Below, one piece after another: positions 1 to 6,891 of a stretch of 30,037 nucleotides of DNA (position 1 is its first letter; every line of letters starts with the position of its first letter). The notes under the pieces were generated by a model, which worked only from the letters and a program-made list of their open reading frames with translations, made no database searches and was not told the origin of the DNA. This DNA comes from JANNRR01 sp031401675 (GTDB lineage Bacteria; Pseudomonadota; Alphaproteobacteria; Rhodobacterales; Rhodobacteraceae). The translations under genes were made by a program, and so were the position numbers. Location: contig JANNRR010000121.1 in the NCBI GenBank assembly GCA_031401675.1, positions 1-30,037 of the forward strand, given 5' to 3'.

Positions 1-55
1 GCGCCTCGAAGTCCTGGCGCGACATCGGACGGTCCGTTTTCCAGCGGGACGGCAT
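1..55 (-). CDS. 5' end of an unidentified protein (truncated by window edge)
   Basis: An open minus-strand frame starts with ATG at 55 and runs off the left edge, giving about 18 residues (MPSRWKTDRPMSRQDFEA). A second in-frame ATG at 25 could be the real start. No strong ribosome binding site is visible upstream of either. The residues do not identify a family. The call rests only on an open frame with plausible composition and on the absence of any competing gene here. Confidence 0.35.
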   Translation of the reverse strand, partial: MPSRWKTDRPMSRQDFEA

Positions 56-232
56 GGGGGGAACATAGAGCGAACGCGGCACGGCCGCAAGCCTTCACGG
101 CACAAGATGTGGGGGAGCCGGAGCAAAGGGGATAAGCCTTCAACTAGACTATGGAAATGGGATATTTACATTCAGTCGACAGGGAACCCGGCCTTATTCC
201 CGTGATTGAGTAAATTTCGCGCCTCCCCCCCC

Positions 233-544
233 TCACTCCACCTCCCACCCATCCGGCCAGAACTCCAGCCCTACCACCGCTTCGGTCGCCAGCCGCTCCC
301 ACCGCCACACCTCCGCCGCCGTCAGCGCCATCGGCCCCGCCACCGCCTCCAGCACCCCCTCCGCCTCGTCCCGACGCACCGCAAACCCGGCAGCCGCCAA
401 AGCCTTCTCGGCGGCAGGAAAATCCGGCGCCATATCCTCCGCCACGAATTGAAACGCCACCACTGCCCGCGCTGGCAGCCCCGCGCCCATCAAGGCGAAG
501 GACTCGTACGTCCCCAACCGCTGCGCTTCATAGTCATGTGCCAT
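233..544 (-). CDS. RraB-like ribonuclease E inhibitor family protein
   Basis: A protein of 103 residues starting at the ATG at 544, with a GAGGGG ribosome binding site 7 nt upstream; the frame is open further upstream but that part looks non-coding. It has the length, the central F-x-A/E-ED..A..ALAAAGFAV pattern and the closing PDGWE motif typical of the RraB family (regulator of ribonuclease activity B), acidic cytoplasmic proteins that bind the C-terminal scaffold of RNase E and modulate mRNA decay. Two tryptophans near the C-terminus and the alternating strand/helix pattern also fit. No partner gene is adjacent. The family call comes from pattern recognition and is moderate; the functional claim is inherited from the family. 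Confidence 0.55.
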   Translation of the reverse strand: MAHDYEAQRLGTYESFALMGAGLPARAVVAFQFVAEDMAPDFPAAEKALAAAGFAVRRDEAEGVLEAVAGPMALTAAEVWRWERLATEAVVGLEFWPDGWEVE

Positions 545-660
545 CGCGTCCCCTCGCCCTTGCGGCACGGCTCCTGTCGCCGCACCAAACCCGCCCCGAA
601 ATCCGGCCAATTCCTAAAATCCGGTAAACCGAAAACCGCAACTCCCTGACATTCCACACA

Positions 661-684
661 TAAAAAATGTCCCGGCGCGGGACG
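661..684 (-). terminator. Rho-independent terminator of the 8-oxoguanine deaminase gene
   Basis: On the minus strand a 6-bp hairpin, GTCCCG-CGC-CGGGAC, lies directly after the TAG stop at 687-685 and is followed by a run of six T (A662-A667 on the plus strand). Position, stem and T-run are those of an intrinsic terminator. Confidence 0.75.
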
Positions 685-2025
685 CTACCCCATCAACCGC
701 TTCGCCAGCCGGTTCTGTTCACGAACCACCGCCGCCAGATCGATCGTCACCACCCGCCCGTCCCGCACCACGCCGCGCCCCTCCACAAACAAATCCCGCA
801 CCCGTCCCGGCCCGCACAGCACCAGCGCCGCCACCGGGTCCCAGGCCCCCGCCGCCTCGACCCCGTTCAAGTCCCACACCGCCAGATCCGCGCGCTTGCC
901 CACCTCGATCGAGCCGCAATCCCGCCGCCCCAGCACAAGCGCGCCGCCCAGGGTCGCAATCTCCAGAACCTCCCGCGCCCCCATCGCATCGGCTCCGTTC
1001 AGCACCCGCTGCAACAGCATCGCCTGCCGCGCCTCCCCGATCAGCGACCCGGCGTCATTGCTGGCCGACCCATCCACCCCCAGCCCCACCTTCACCCCGG
1101 CGTCCCGCATTGCCCGCACCGGCGCAATCCCCGACCCCAACCGGCAGTTCGAACAGGGACAATGCGCCACCCCGGTCCGGGTCCGGGAAAACAGCCCGAT
1201 CTCCGCCGCGTCCAGCTTCACGCAATGCGCGTGCCAGACATCCGGCCCCACCCACCCCAGCCCCTCGGCATACTCCCCCGGCCGACAGCCGAACGTCGCC
1301 AGCGAATAGGCGACATCCTCGTCATTCTCGGCCAGATGCGTGTGCAGCATCACCCCCTTGTCGCGCGCCAGCAATGCCGCCTGCCGCATCAGATCGCGGC
1401 TTACGGAAAATGGCGAACAGGGCGCAATCCCCACCCGGCACATCGAGCCTTCGTCCGCATCATGAAACCCGTCCACCACCCGGATGCAGTCCGCAAGAAT
1501 GGCCGGCTCGCCTTCCACCAACCGATCCGGCGGCAGCCCGCCGGCCGACTCGCCGATCGACATCGCCCCCCGCGTCGGATGAAACCGCAGCCCGACCTCG
1601 CGCGCGGCAAAGATCGTGTCGTCCAGCCGCGACCCGTTCGGGAACAGATACAGATGATCCGAGGTCAGCGAGCAACCGGTCAAAGCCAGTTCCGCCAGCC
1701 CGACCTCAGCCGACACGAACATCTCTTCCGGTCCGAACCGCGCCCAGATCGGATAGAGCGTCTTCAGCCAGCCGAACAACAGCGCGTTCTGCCCGCCCGG
1801 AACCGCCCGCGTCAGGGTCTGATAGAGATGATGGTGGGTGTTCACCAACCCCGGCGTCACCACACAACCCCGGGCGGCAACCATCACGGCACCCGGCGCA
1901 ACCAGCCCGACCCCGACCGCAGCGATGATCCCGCCCGATATCAGGACATCGGCCCCGGCCAGCTCCCGCCGCCCGGCGTCCATCGTCACCACGACATCCG
2001 CGCCCCGGATCAGCACATCACCCAT
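685..2025 (-). CDS. 8-oxoguanine deaminase (amidohydrolase family)
   Basis: A protein of 446 residues with the full metal-dependent amidohydrolase layout: an N-terminal beta strand region, the metal-binding NTHHH motif (His64/His66), HTHLAEN (His230 and Glu233), HAHCVKLD (His267) and GVDGSASND (Asp318), closing with the GSIEVGKRADLAVWD segment. The SDHLYLFPN segment and the CPCSNCRLGSGIAP stretch are typical of proteins annotated as 8-oxoguanine deaminase (related to AtzB hydroxyatrazine hydrolases), which turn 8-oxoguanine into urate in purine salvage. The start is the ATG at 2025, with AGAGGGGGACC as ribosome binding site; the open frame upstream runs through an intergenic repeat and is not coding. 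A terminator follows. Substrate is inferred from the subfamily; another aminated heterocycle is possible. Confidence 0.8.
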   Translation of the reverse strand: MGDVLIRGADVVVTMDAGRRELAGADVLISGGIIAAVGVGLVAPGAVMVAARGCVVTPGLVNTHHHLYQTLTRAVPGGQNALLFGWLKTLYPIWARFGPEEMFVSAEVGLAELALTGCSLTSDHLYLFPNGSRLDDTIFAAREVGLRFHPTRGAMSIGESAGGLPPDRLVEGEPAILADCIRVVDGFHDADEGSMCRVGIAPCSPFSVSRDLMRQAALLARDKGVMLHTHLAENDEDVAYSLATFGCRPGEYAEGLGWVGPDVWHAHCVKLDAAEIGLFSRTRTGVAHCPCSNCRLGSGIAPVRAMRDAGVKVGLGVDGSASNDAGSLIGEARQAMLLQRVLNGADAMGAREVLEIATLGGALVLGRRDCGSIEVGKRADLAVWDLNGVEAAGAWDPVAALVLCGPGRVRDLFVEGRGVVRDGRVVTIDLAAVVREQNRLAKRLMG

Positions 2026-2040
2026 CTGGTCCCCCTCTTT

Positions 2041-2088
2041 GTTCCGAAAAAATCCCGGGGGGCACGGCACGTGCGGGGCAGAGCCCCT
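2041..2088 (-). repeat. Intergenic GC-hairpin plus CCCCCCGGGAT-T-tract repeat, copy 1
   Basis: Read on the minus strand: a small hairpin GGGGC-TCT-GCCCC, a 12-nt spacer, then CCCCCCGGGATTTTTTCGG. The same arrangement recurs at 6815-6866 on the plus strand. The hairpin overlaps the hisN stop codon (2089-2087), and the element could serve as a terminator for that gene. Confidence 0.5.
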
Positions 2089-2884
2089 ATGCCAGCAACG
2101 CCAGCGCCGCCGCATGCACATCGGCGTTGGCGGCAGCCAGCACCCGCCCGCCCTGATGCACCGGCCGCCCCCGCCAATCCGTCACGATGCCGCCGGCCGC
2201 CTCGATCACTGCAATCGGTGCCATGACGTCATAGGCCTGCAGCCCGGCCTCGATCACCAGATCAACCTGGCCGGCCGCCAGAAGCGCGTAGCCATAGCAG
2301 TCCATGCCGTAACGGGTCAGCCGGACCGCCGCCGCAACCCGGCGGAACGCGTCGCGCTCGGGCTCGGTGCCGATCTCGGGAAAAGTCGACAACAGGATCG
2401 CCTGATCCAGCGCGCGCCCGGGCCGGGTCCGCAGCGGGAACCGACCCAGCGGCCCGGTCACTTCGGCCAGACCGAAACCGCCAATGAAACGCTCGCGGAT
2501 GAAGGGTTGATCGATGATGCCCAGAATGGGGCCGCTGTCATCGGCCAGGGCGATCAGCACCCCCCAGGTCGGCGTTCCGGCCAGATAGCCACGGGTGCCG
2601 TCGATCGGGTCCAGCACCCAGGTCAGGCCGCTGCTGCCGGGCTTTGCCCCGAACTCCTCGCCCAGAACGCCGTCCTGCGGCCGCCGCTGGTCCAGTACGG
2701 CGAGCATGTCCTGCTCGGCCTGCCGGTCGGCAACAGTGACAGGGTCGAACCGGCCGGTTTCCTTGGAGTCGGCGATCAGGCCCGCTTGCCGGAAATGCAG
2801 CAAGGTCGCCCGCCGCGCCGCGTCAGCCATCAGGCCTGCCGTCAGCAGGATTTCTGTCCGTTCTGCGTCACTCAGTCTGATCAT
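2087..2884 (-). CDS. hisN: Histidinol-phosphatase, inositol monophosphatase family
   Basis: A protein of 265 residues, the usual length of the family. Metal-binding motifs are visible: GEE at 75-77, DPIDGT with Asp92 and Asp95, and the distal Asp219 in QAYDVMAP. The sequence is closest in flavour to HisN-type histidinol-phosphate phosphatases, which remove phosphate from L-histidinol phosphate in the penultimate stage of histidine synthesis; a general inositol or nucleotide monophosphatase cannot be excluded. The start is the ATG at 2884 with a GGGGG stretch upstream. An in-frame ATG at 2905 would add seven residues but lies inside a strong hairpin. The XRE regulator gene lies 92 nt upstream on the same strand. 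No other his genes are in the window. Confidence 0.75.
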   Translation of the reverse strand: MIRLSDAERTEILLTAGLMADAARRATLLHFRQAGLIADSKETGRFDPVTVADRQAEQDMLAVLDQRRPQDGVLGEEFGAKPGSSGLTWVLDPIDGTRGYLAGTPTWGVLIALADDSGPILGIIDQPFIRERFIGGFGLAEVTGPLGRFPLRTRPGRALDQAILLSTFPEIGTEPERDAFRRVAAAVRLTRYGMDCYGYALLAAGQVDLVIEAGLQAYDVMAPIAVIEAAGGIVTDWRGRPVHQGGRVLAAANADVHAAALALLA

Positions 2885-2893
2885 CGGCGGCCC

Positions 2894-2916
2894 CCGCGAC
2901 GGCATGACCGTCGCGG
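2894..2916 (-). promoter_or_regulatory. Perfect 9-bp hairpin just upstream of hisN
   Basis: CCGCGACGG and CCGTCGCGG pair perfectly around a 5-nt loop. The hairpin ends 9 nt before the hisN ATG and abuts its G-rich ribosome binding site. It has no T-run, so it is not a clear terminator. It may end or process the upstream XRE transcript or modulate hisN translation. Confidence 0.45.
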
Positions 2917-2976
2917 TAGCGGCTGCGCCGCCTTTGGTCAAGCCACCCCCCAGATCAGACCGGCCCGACCTCTCGG

Positions 2977-3339
2977 TCAGGCCGCGTCGCTCAGGACCCG
3001 GGCCAGGTCGAACAGGCGGCGGCGTTGTTGCTCGGGAATGGCGTAGTAGGAGCGGACGAGGTCCAGCGCTTCCTTGTCGGCAAGGATATCGCCCTCGACT
3101 TCTCCGGACTGGCCCTTGCGGGTCTCGATCCCCTCGAAAAAGAAGGCGATCGGAACGCCGAGCGTGCCCGAAATATCCCAAAGCCGCGACGCGCTGACAC
3201 GGTTCATCCCGGTTTCGTACTTCTGAATCTGCTGGAACTTGATCCCGACCTGATCGGCCAACTGCTGCTGGGTCATGCCCACCATCCAGCGACGATGACG
3301 AATACGCTTGCCGACATGAACATCTACAGGGTGCTTCAT
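2977..3339 (-). CDS. XRE-family helix-turn-helix transcriptional regulator
   Basis: A protein of 120 residues with an N-terminal Cro/C1-type helix-turn-helix at about 10-65 (GMTQQQLADQVGIKFQQIQKYE, a very well kept recognition region) and a short helical C-terminal part. This small regulator, starting MKHPVDVHVGKRIRHRR, is conserved across Rhodobacterales; its targets are not evident here. The start is the ATG at 3339 with GGGAG 8 nt upstream. A palindrome with 6-bp arms lies 17-32 nt before the start, so autoregulation is likely. The hisN gene follows on the same strand after 92 nt. Confidence 0.85.
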   Translation of the reverse strand: MKHPVDVHVGKRIRHRRWMVGMTQQQLADQVGIKFQQIQKYETGMNRVSASRLWDISGTLGVPIAFFFEGIETRKGQSGEVEGDILADKEALDLVRSYYAIPEQQRRRLFDLARVLSDAA

Positions 3340-3355
3340 CTATGACTCCCAAACC

Positions 3356-3380
3356 TTATACACTTGTATAAAACGGTATA
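3356..3380 (-). promoter_or_regulatory. Candidate XRE operator: TTATAC-ACTT-GTATAA palindrome with a half-site
   Basis: A perfect inverted repeat with 6-bp arms (3356-3361 and 3366-3371) is followed by another GTATA at 3376-3380. This AT-rich island stands out in GC-rich DNA and covers the place where the -10 region of the XRE gene should be. Cro/C1-like proteins bind such dyads, so an autoregulatory operator is the simplest reading. Confidence 0.5.
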
Positions 3381-3672
3381 GGCAATTTCCGTGCCAAGTC
3401 TGCGGGGCAAGGAAGAATATTTGCAGTGTCCCGCACCAGTCTGAGATTGCAGGCTGTTTTTCGCCGAGTCCGTTTGCCGATTTCCGCCCGTCACCGCTGC
3501 CGCGCCGGACGCGAGTCCTAATCGGCAACTCTCGCTCCACGTGTTTTGCATTTCGCAGTGCGTTTTGCGAATATGACGTCGCGCCAGCTGTTGCATACTG
3601 CAATCACCCAAGCCCCGCGTCTCTTGGAATCGGCAGGCATTCTCGAATAGGTTGCCGGCAGAGGATAGTCGC

Positions 3673-3762
3673 ATGCCCCAATCACATCACCCCGCCATCC
3701 GACCGGGCACCACAGGCGATGCCAGCGCAAACCCGTCCCCCAACGCAAGCGGGGCAGGATGA
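3673..3762 (+). CDS. Short upstream ORF (29 codons) coupled to the sulfotransferase gene
   Basis: ATG at 3673 has a good ribosome binding site (AGAGGA, 7 nt spacing) and reads 29 codons to a TGA at 3760-3762 that overlaps the sulfotransferase ATG (ATGA). The downstream start has only a mediocre binding site of its own (GGGG four bases before ATG), so the short frame could control it by translational coupling. The peptide is rich in Pro, Ser, Ala and Gly and resembles no family that I know. It may be a leader or a chance frame. Confidence 0.35.
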   Translation: MPQSHHPAIRPGTTGDASANPSPNASGAG

Positions 3763-4583
3763 CGACGGTTCCGCCCGCAGGCCGTTTTGCCGCACGGCTG
3801 ATGCAGCGCCGCGCCGCGCAGCAGCAGCAGCCGGTTCCGGCGACCCGGCGGATTCTGCTGCACATCGGCCCGCACAAGACCGGCACCACCTCGATCCAAC
3901 ATTTGCTGGAGGCCAATCATCTGCGCCTTCCCCTGACGCACGATCTGATCCGGCGGCGCGAACCGGCGCTGGCCAACCTGACGCAACCGATCCACAGGTT
4001 GCGCAACCCGGCGGATACCGATGCCGCTTTGCCCGGTATATTGCGGGCCGCCGAAGAACTGGCGCGGCAGGCGCGCCACGCCGCCGTAACCATCATCAGC
4101 CAGGAGGACCTGATGGGGCTGCTGCCGACACGGGGCAAGGTGCCGGGACTGTACCGGTTGGTGCCGCACCTGTTGCCGCAGCTGGTCCGGGCCATGGCGG
4201 CTGACGGCGAAAGAGCCGGGGTCGGCGTCGAGGTCGTGTTCTATCGGCGCGACTGGGCGGAATGGAAGCGCTCGCTTTTCACCTACAAGTCCGGTCCCGA
4301 AGGGAATCGGCCCTATGATCCCGACGAATTCGCCCGCGGCCATGACCTGCCCGACGGCTGGGATCATCTTCTGGACCAGCTCCGGGCCGGCCTTGCGCCG
4401 GTTCCGCTGCACGTCCTGTCGTTCGATGCGGACCGCGAGGCCGGCTTCATGGGGCTTGGACTTCTTCGACTTGCGGGCTTGACGCCGCCGCAGATCGGCC
4501 AATTGCTGCGGACGCCACCGCAGAAAGTAAGCCAGCCGGCAACGCTGCTGCCGCAGGCTTTGCGCGGTAACCCTGCCGGATAA
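3759..4583 (+). CDS. Sulfotransferase family protein
   Basis: A protein of 274 residues. Residues 31-47 read RILLHIGPHKTGTTSIQ, the 5'-phosphosulfate-binding loop of PAPS-dependent sulfotransferases, which move sulfate from PAPS to a sugar, lipid or protein acceptor. The later VEVVFYRRDWAEWKRSLF stretch resembles the second (3'-phosphate-binding) region with its R..D-W..S pattern. The acceptor cannot be deduced, and no glycan or PAPS-synthesis genes are nearby. The start at 3759 overlaps a short upstream ORF. The last 137 nt run convergently into the 3' end of the LysR gene, and the C-terminal 40 residues (Pro, Gln, Leu-rich) may be poorly conserved. Confidence 0.7.
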   Translation: MTTVPPAGRFAARLMQRRAAQQQQPVPATRRILLHIGPHKTGTTSIQHLLEANHLRLPLTHDLIRRREPALANLTQPIHRLRNPADTDAALPGILRAAEELARQARHAAVTIISQEDLMGLLPTRGKVPGLYRLVPHLLPQLVRAMAADGERAGVGVEVVFYRRDWAEWKRSLFTYKSGPEGNRPYDPDEFARGHDLPDGWDHLLDQLRAGLAPVPLHVLSFDADREAGFMGLGLLRLAGLTPPQIGQLLRTPPQKVSQPATLLPQALRGNPAG

Positions 4584-5409
4584 GGTCGGCCAGATCGTCG
4601 ATCACCCGGCCGCGCGACAGTTCGGGCAGGTACAGATTGATCTTGGTCTTGCACAGATCGGGCAAGGAACCGCCATGCTCGATCCGCTCCAGATAGCGCG
4701 GCTCGGCCCCGGCGACCGCGATATGAACCGCCAGATCGGCGCTGACCGACGCCTCGATGGTGCGCGAGCTTTCGGATTCGACCGCCATTTCCCAGGGAAT
4801 TCCGGCCGCATCCAGTGCCTGCTGCGTAGCGGCGCGGAAAATGCAGGTATATTCGAATGCCAGCCGCAACGGCCGGGTTTTCCACGCGACCCCTCCCGGC
4901 GCCCCGACCCAGACCAGCGGCAGTTCGATCAGCGTTTCGCCGCCCGCGCCGCAGCTATCCTCGGTGGTCAGGATCATGTCGCATTCGCCGCGCGCGAACA
5001 TCGCCTTGAGCCGGTTGGTATAGGAGGAGATTAGCTGCACCTTCATCCGCGGGAATGCCGCGTTGAAGTGCTGCAGCACCCGCGGGATCGCCGGGTAGAC
5101 CACGTCGGCCGGTACTCCCAGCACGATCTCGCCCTCATAGGCCTGATGCGTCAACCGCCCATAGATCTCGTCGTTCAGCGCCAGCATGCGTCTGGCATAG
5201 CCCAGAAGCTGCTCGCCCGAGGCGGTCAATGCCACCTTGCGCGCCGAGCGGTCCAGGAGCTGCACATCAAGGCCCTCTTCCAGCCGCTTCAATTGCATCG
5301 ACACCGCCGATTGCGTCAGGTTCAGAAATCCCGAGGCGCGGGTGACGCCGCCGGTTTCCGCCACCGCCACGAATGACCGCAGCGCGGTCAGGTCCAGATT
5401 GTGCGCCAC
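4447..5409 (-). CDS. LysR-family transcriptional regulator
   Basis: A protein of 320 residues: an N-terminal winged HTH (about 1-60, with the RASGFLNLTQSAVSMQLKRLE recognition helix region) and a periplasmic-binding-like effector domain (about 88-290). The GTG at 5409 is chosen as start because AGGAG lies 6 nt upstream and the protein then begins directly with the HTH; an ATG at 5442 has no such site. It is divergent from the DUF1127 gene, a pairing common in Rhodobacteraceae, and probably controls that gene and itself. The C-terminal tail of roughly 30 residues, Ala and Ser rich, is longer than usual and lies wholly within the overlap with the convergent sulfotransferase gene. Confidence 0.85.
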   Translation of the reverse strand: MAHNLDLTALRSFVAVAETGGVTRASGFLNLTQSAVSMQLKRLEEGLDVQLLDRSARKVALTASGEQLLGYARRMLALNDEIYGRLTHQAYEGEIVLGVPADVVYPAIPRVLQHFNAAFPRMKVQLISSYTNRLKAMFARGECDMILTTEDSCGAGGETLIELPLVWVGAPGGVAWKTRPLRLAFEYTCIFRAATQQALDAAGIPWEMAVESESSRTIEASVSADLAVHIAVAGAEPRYLERIEHGGSLPDLCKTKINLYLPELSRGRVIDDLADLIRQGYRAKPAAAALPAGLLSAVASAAIGRSAAASSPQVEEVQAP

Positions 5410-5420
5410 ATCACACTCCT

Positions 5421-5458
5421 TGATATGATTCGTCAAAATCATTCGTTTTACATATGAT
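5421..5458. promoter_or_regulatory. AT-rich divergent control region with ATGAT-N8-ATCAT dyad
   Basis: Between the LysR and DUF1127 genes lies an inverted repeat ATGAT (5425-5429), N8, ATCAT (5438-5442). TGATATGAT (5421-5429) is also partly repeated as ACATATGAT at 5450-5458. LysR regulators bind AT-rich interrupted dyads of this kind, so this is the likely operator of the divergent pair. Confidence 0.45.
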
Positions 5459-5486
5459 CCTCAGTCAGGCAAAAGGATCAAGAGAA

Positions 5487-5528
5487 ATGATGAACTCTTC
5501 CTCTGGCATCACGGAAACACCAAAATGA
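5487..5528 (+). CDS. 13-codon upstream ORF overlapping the DUF1127 start
   Basis: Two consecutive ATG codons follow AAGAGA; the frame reads 13 codons and stops with a TGA (5526-5528) overlapping the DUF1127 ATG at 5525. The DUF1127 gene lacks a convincing ribosome binding site, so coupled translation from this short frame is plausible. The peptide itself is unremarkable. Confidence 0.3.
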   Translation: MMNSSSGITETPK

Positions 5529-5767
5529 CGCTCCTGTCCACGCTCCGCTCCGTTCCTTCGATCTTTCGGCAGCCGCACGCCGGCAAAGGCCCGGTCCTGC
5601 GCCGCGCCCTGCAGCGGATCGTGCTGATGAACCGGGTCTACCGGCAGCGCCAGGCCTTGCTGTCGATGGAGCCGACGCTTCTGGACGACATCGGCCTGAA
5701 TCGCGACGAGGCCCGGGCCGAGGCCGCCCGCCCGATCTGGGATGTACCGCAAACCTGGCGCGCCTGA
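5525..5767 (+). CDS. DUF1127 family protein
   Basis: A protein of 80 residues. The C-terminal half carries the DUF1127 (YjiS-like) pattern: R-QRQALLSMEPTLLDDIGLNRDEARAE followed by the ARPIWDVPQTWR ending seen in Rhodobacteraceae members. Family members are small Arg-rich proteins; several have been tied to RNA turnover, phosphate metabolism and stress. The N-terminal part is basic and variable. It is transcribed divergently from the LysR gene. The start is set at the only ATG consistent with the family length, although its ribosome binding site is weak. Confidence 0.75.
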   Translation: MTLLSTLRSVPSIFRQPHAGKGPVLRRALQRIVLMNRVYRQRQALLSMEPTLLDDIGLNRDEARAEAARPIWDVPQTWRA

Positions 5768-6006
5768 CCCGTGTCAGACAAGCGCGGATTCCGGTTTTGT
5801 CGCCGGACGCGCGCAAGAACATCGGGTTGGAATCTGTCCGGCGATTCTGGCATCGCCGGGCAGCTTCCGGGCCCCGAAAACCGCCCGTTAGCCAATTCTG
5901 AAGGAAATCGGTCAGGAAAGCCTTGAATCGCGGACCAATGCCGCCGATATCCCACCGGGAAGGCTGCCCCGCCAAAGGTGGCCATCGGGAAACCTAACGG
6001 AGGCTT

Positions 6007-6732
6007 TTGATGGCACAGTATGAGACGATCCGCTCGGTGGGCGCTGGCGCCCGCACTGCGCAGATTGATGAGGGCCTTCGCGCCCATATGAACAAAGTCT
6101 ACGCCCTGATGTCGATCGGCATGCTGGTGACCGGCGGCGTGGCCTATATCGTCGGCAACAACGACGCCATGCTGGCCGCAATCTTCGGCACCCCGTTGAA
6201 ATGGGTGGTGATGTTCGCGCCGCTGGCCGTGGTGTTCGCGTTCAGCGCGATGATCAACCGGATGTCGGTGGCGACCGCGCAGGCGGTGTTCTACGGTTTT
6301 GCCGCGCTGATGGGCCTGTCGATCAGCTATATCTTCGCGGTCTACACCGGCGTGTCGATTGCCACGACCTTCCTGACCACCGCCGTCGCCTTTGCCGGCC
6401 TCAGCCTTTATGGCTACACCACCAAGAAGGACCTGTCGGGCTTCGGCACCTTTCTGATGATGGGCGTGATCGGGCTGCTGGTCGCCTCGGTCGTCAACAT
6501 CTTTCTGCAATCGGACGCGGTGACATTCGCGATCTCGGCGCTTGGCGTGCTGATCTTCGCCGGCCTGACCGCCTATGATACGCAGAGCATCAAGAACACC
6601 TATCTGCAGATGGCGCAGGCTGGTGATCAGGTATGGCTGGGCAAGGCGGCGATCATGGGGGCGCTGAACCTCTATCTCGACTTCCTGAACATGTTCATGT
6701 TCCTGCTGCAGTTCCTCGGCAACCGCGAGTGA
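6007..6732 (+). CDS. Bax inhibitor-1 / YccA family inner-membrane protein
   Basis: A protein of 241 residues with seven predicted hydrophobic segments after a soluble N-terminus of about 35 residues. The GLSISYIFAVYTG segment and the closing region with AYDTQSIKN, then GALNLYLDFLNMFMFLLQFLG, are hallmarks of the BI-1/YccA (TMBIM) family, pH-sensitive calcium-leak channels or, for YccA, modulators of FtsH proteolysis. The ribosome binding site is CGGAGG, 7 nt before ATG. It stands alone, with a strong terminator 39 nt downstream. Confidence 0.9.
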   Translation: MMAQYETIRSVGAGARTAQIDEGLRAHMNKVYALMSIGMLVTGGVAYIVGNNDAMLAAIFGTPLKWVVMFAPLAVVFAFSAMINRMSVATAQAVFYGFAALMGLSISYIFAVYTGVSIATTFLTTAVAFAGLSLYGYTTKKDLSGFGTFLMMGVIGLLVASVVNIFLQSDAVTFAISALGVLIFAGLTAYDTQSIKNTYLQMAQAGDQVWLGKAAIMGALNLYLDFLNMFMFLLQFLGNRE

Positions 6733-6770
6733 TCGCGGGCACCTGAGCTGGTCAGATTCAGAGGAAATCG

Positions 6771-6798
6771 GCGGCCGGGGGCAACCCCGGTCGCTTTT
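6771..6798 (+). terminator. Rho-independent terminator after the BI-1 gene
   Basis: A 10-bp stem with a single G-T wobble (GCGGCCGGGG / CCCCGGTCGC) encloses a GCAA tetraloop and is followed at once by TTTT. It lies 39 nt after the BI-1 stop codon. Confidence 0.8.
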
Positions 6799-6814
6799 CC
6801 TTGCGGGACGCCCG

Positions 6815-6866
6815 TGGGGGCGCTGCCCCCGCCTGCGGCCCCCCCGGGATATTTGTGCCGGAATGA
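6815..6866 (+). repeat. Intergenic GC-hairpin plus CCCCCCGGGATATTT repeat, copy 2
   Basis: The hairpin GGGGGC-GCT-GCCCCC, a short spacer and CCCCCCGGGATATTT match the layout at 2041-2088 in the opposite orientation. It follows the BI-1 terminator and ends before the convergent GNAT gene. Rhodobacteraceae genomes often carry such dispersed intergenic repeats. Confidence 0.5.
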
Positions 6867-6891
6867 AGCTGGCGGGACGGGGTCAGGCAGG

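Noticed and set aside
667..2226. Long plus-strand open frame of 519 codons
   Set aside because: It is antisense to the 8-oxoguanine deaminase and hisN genes, rich in Pro, His and Arg as expected for a shadow frame in GC-rich DNA, and shows no domain.
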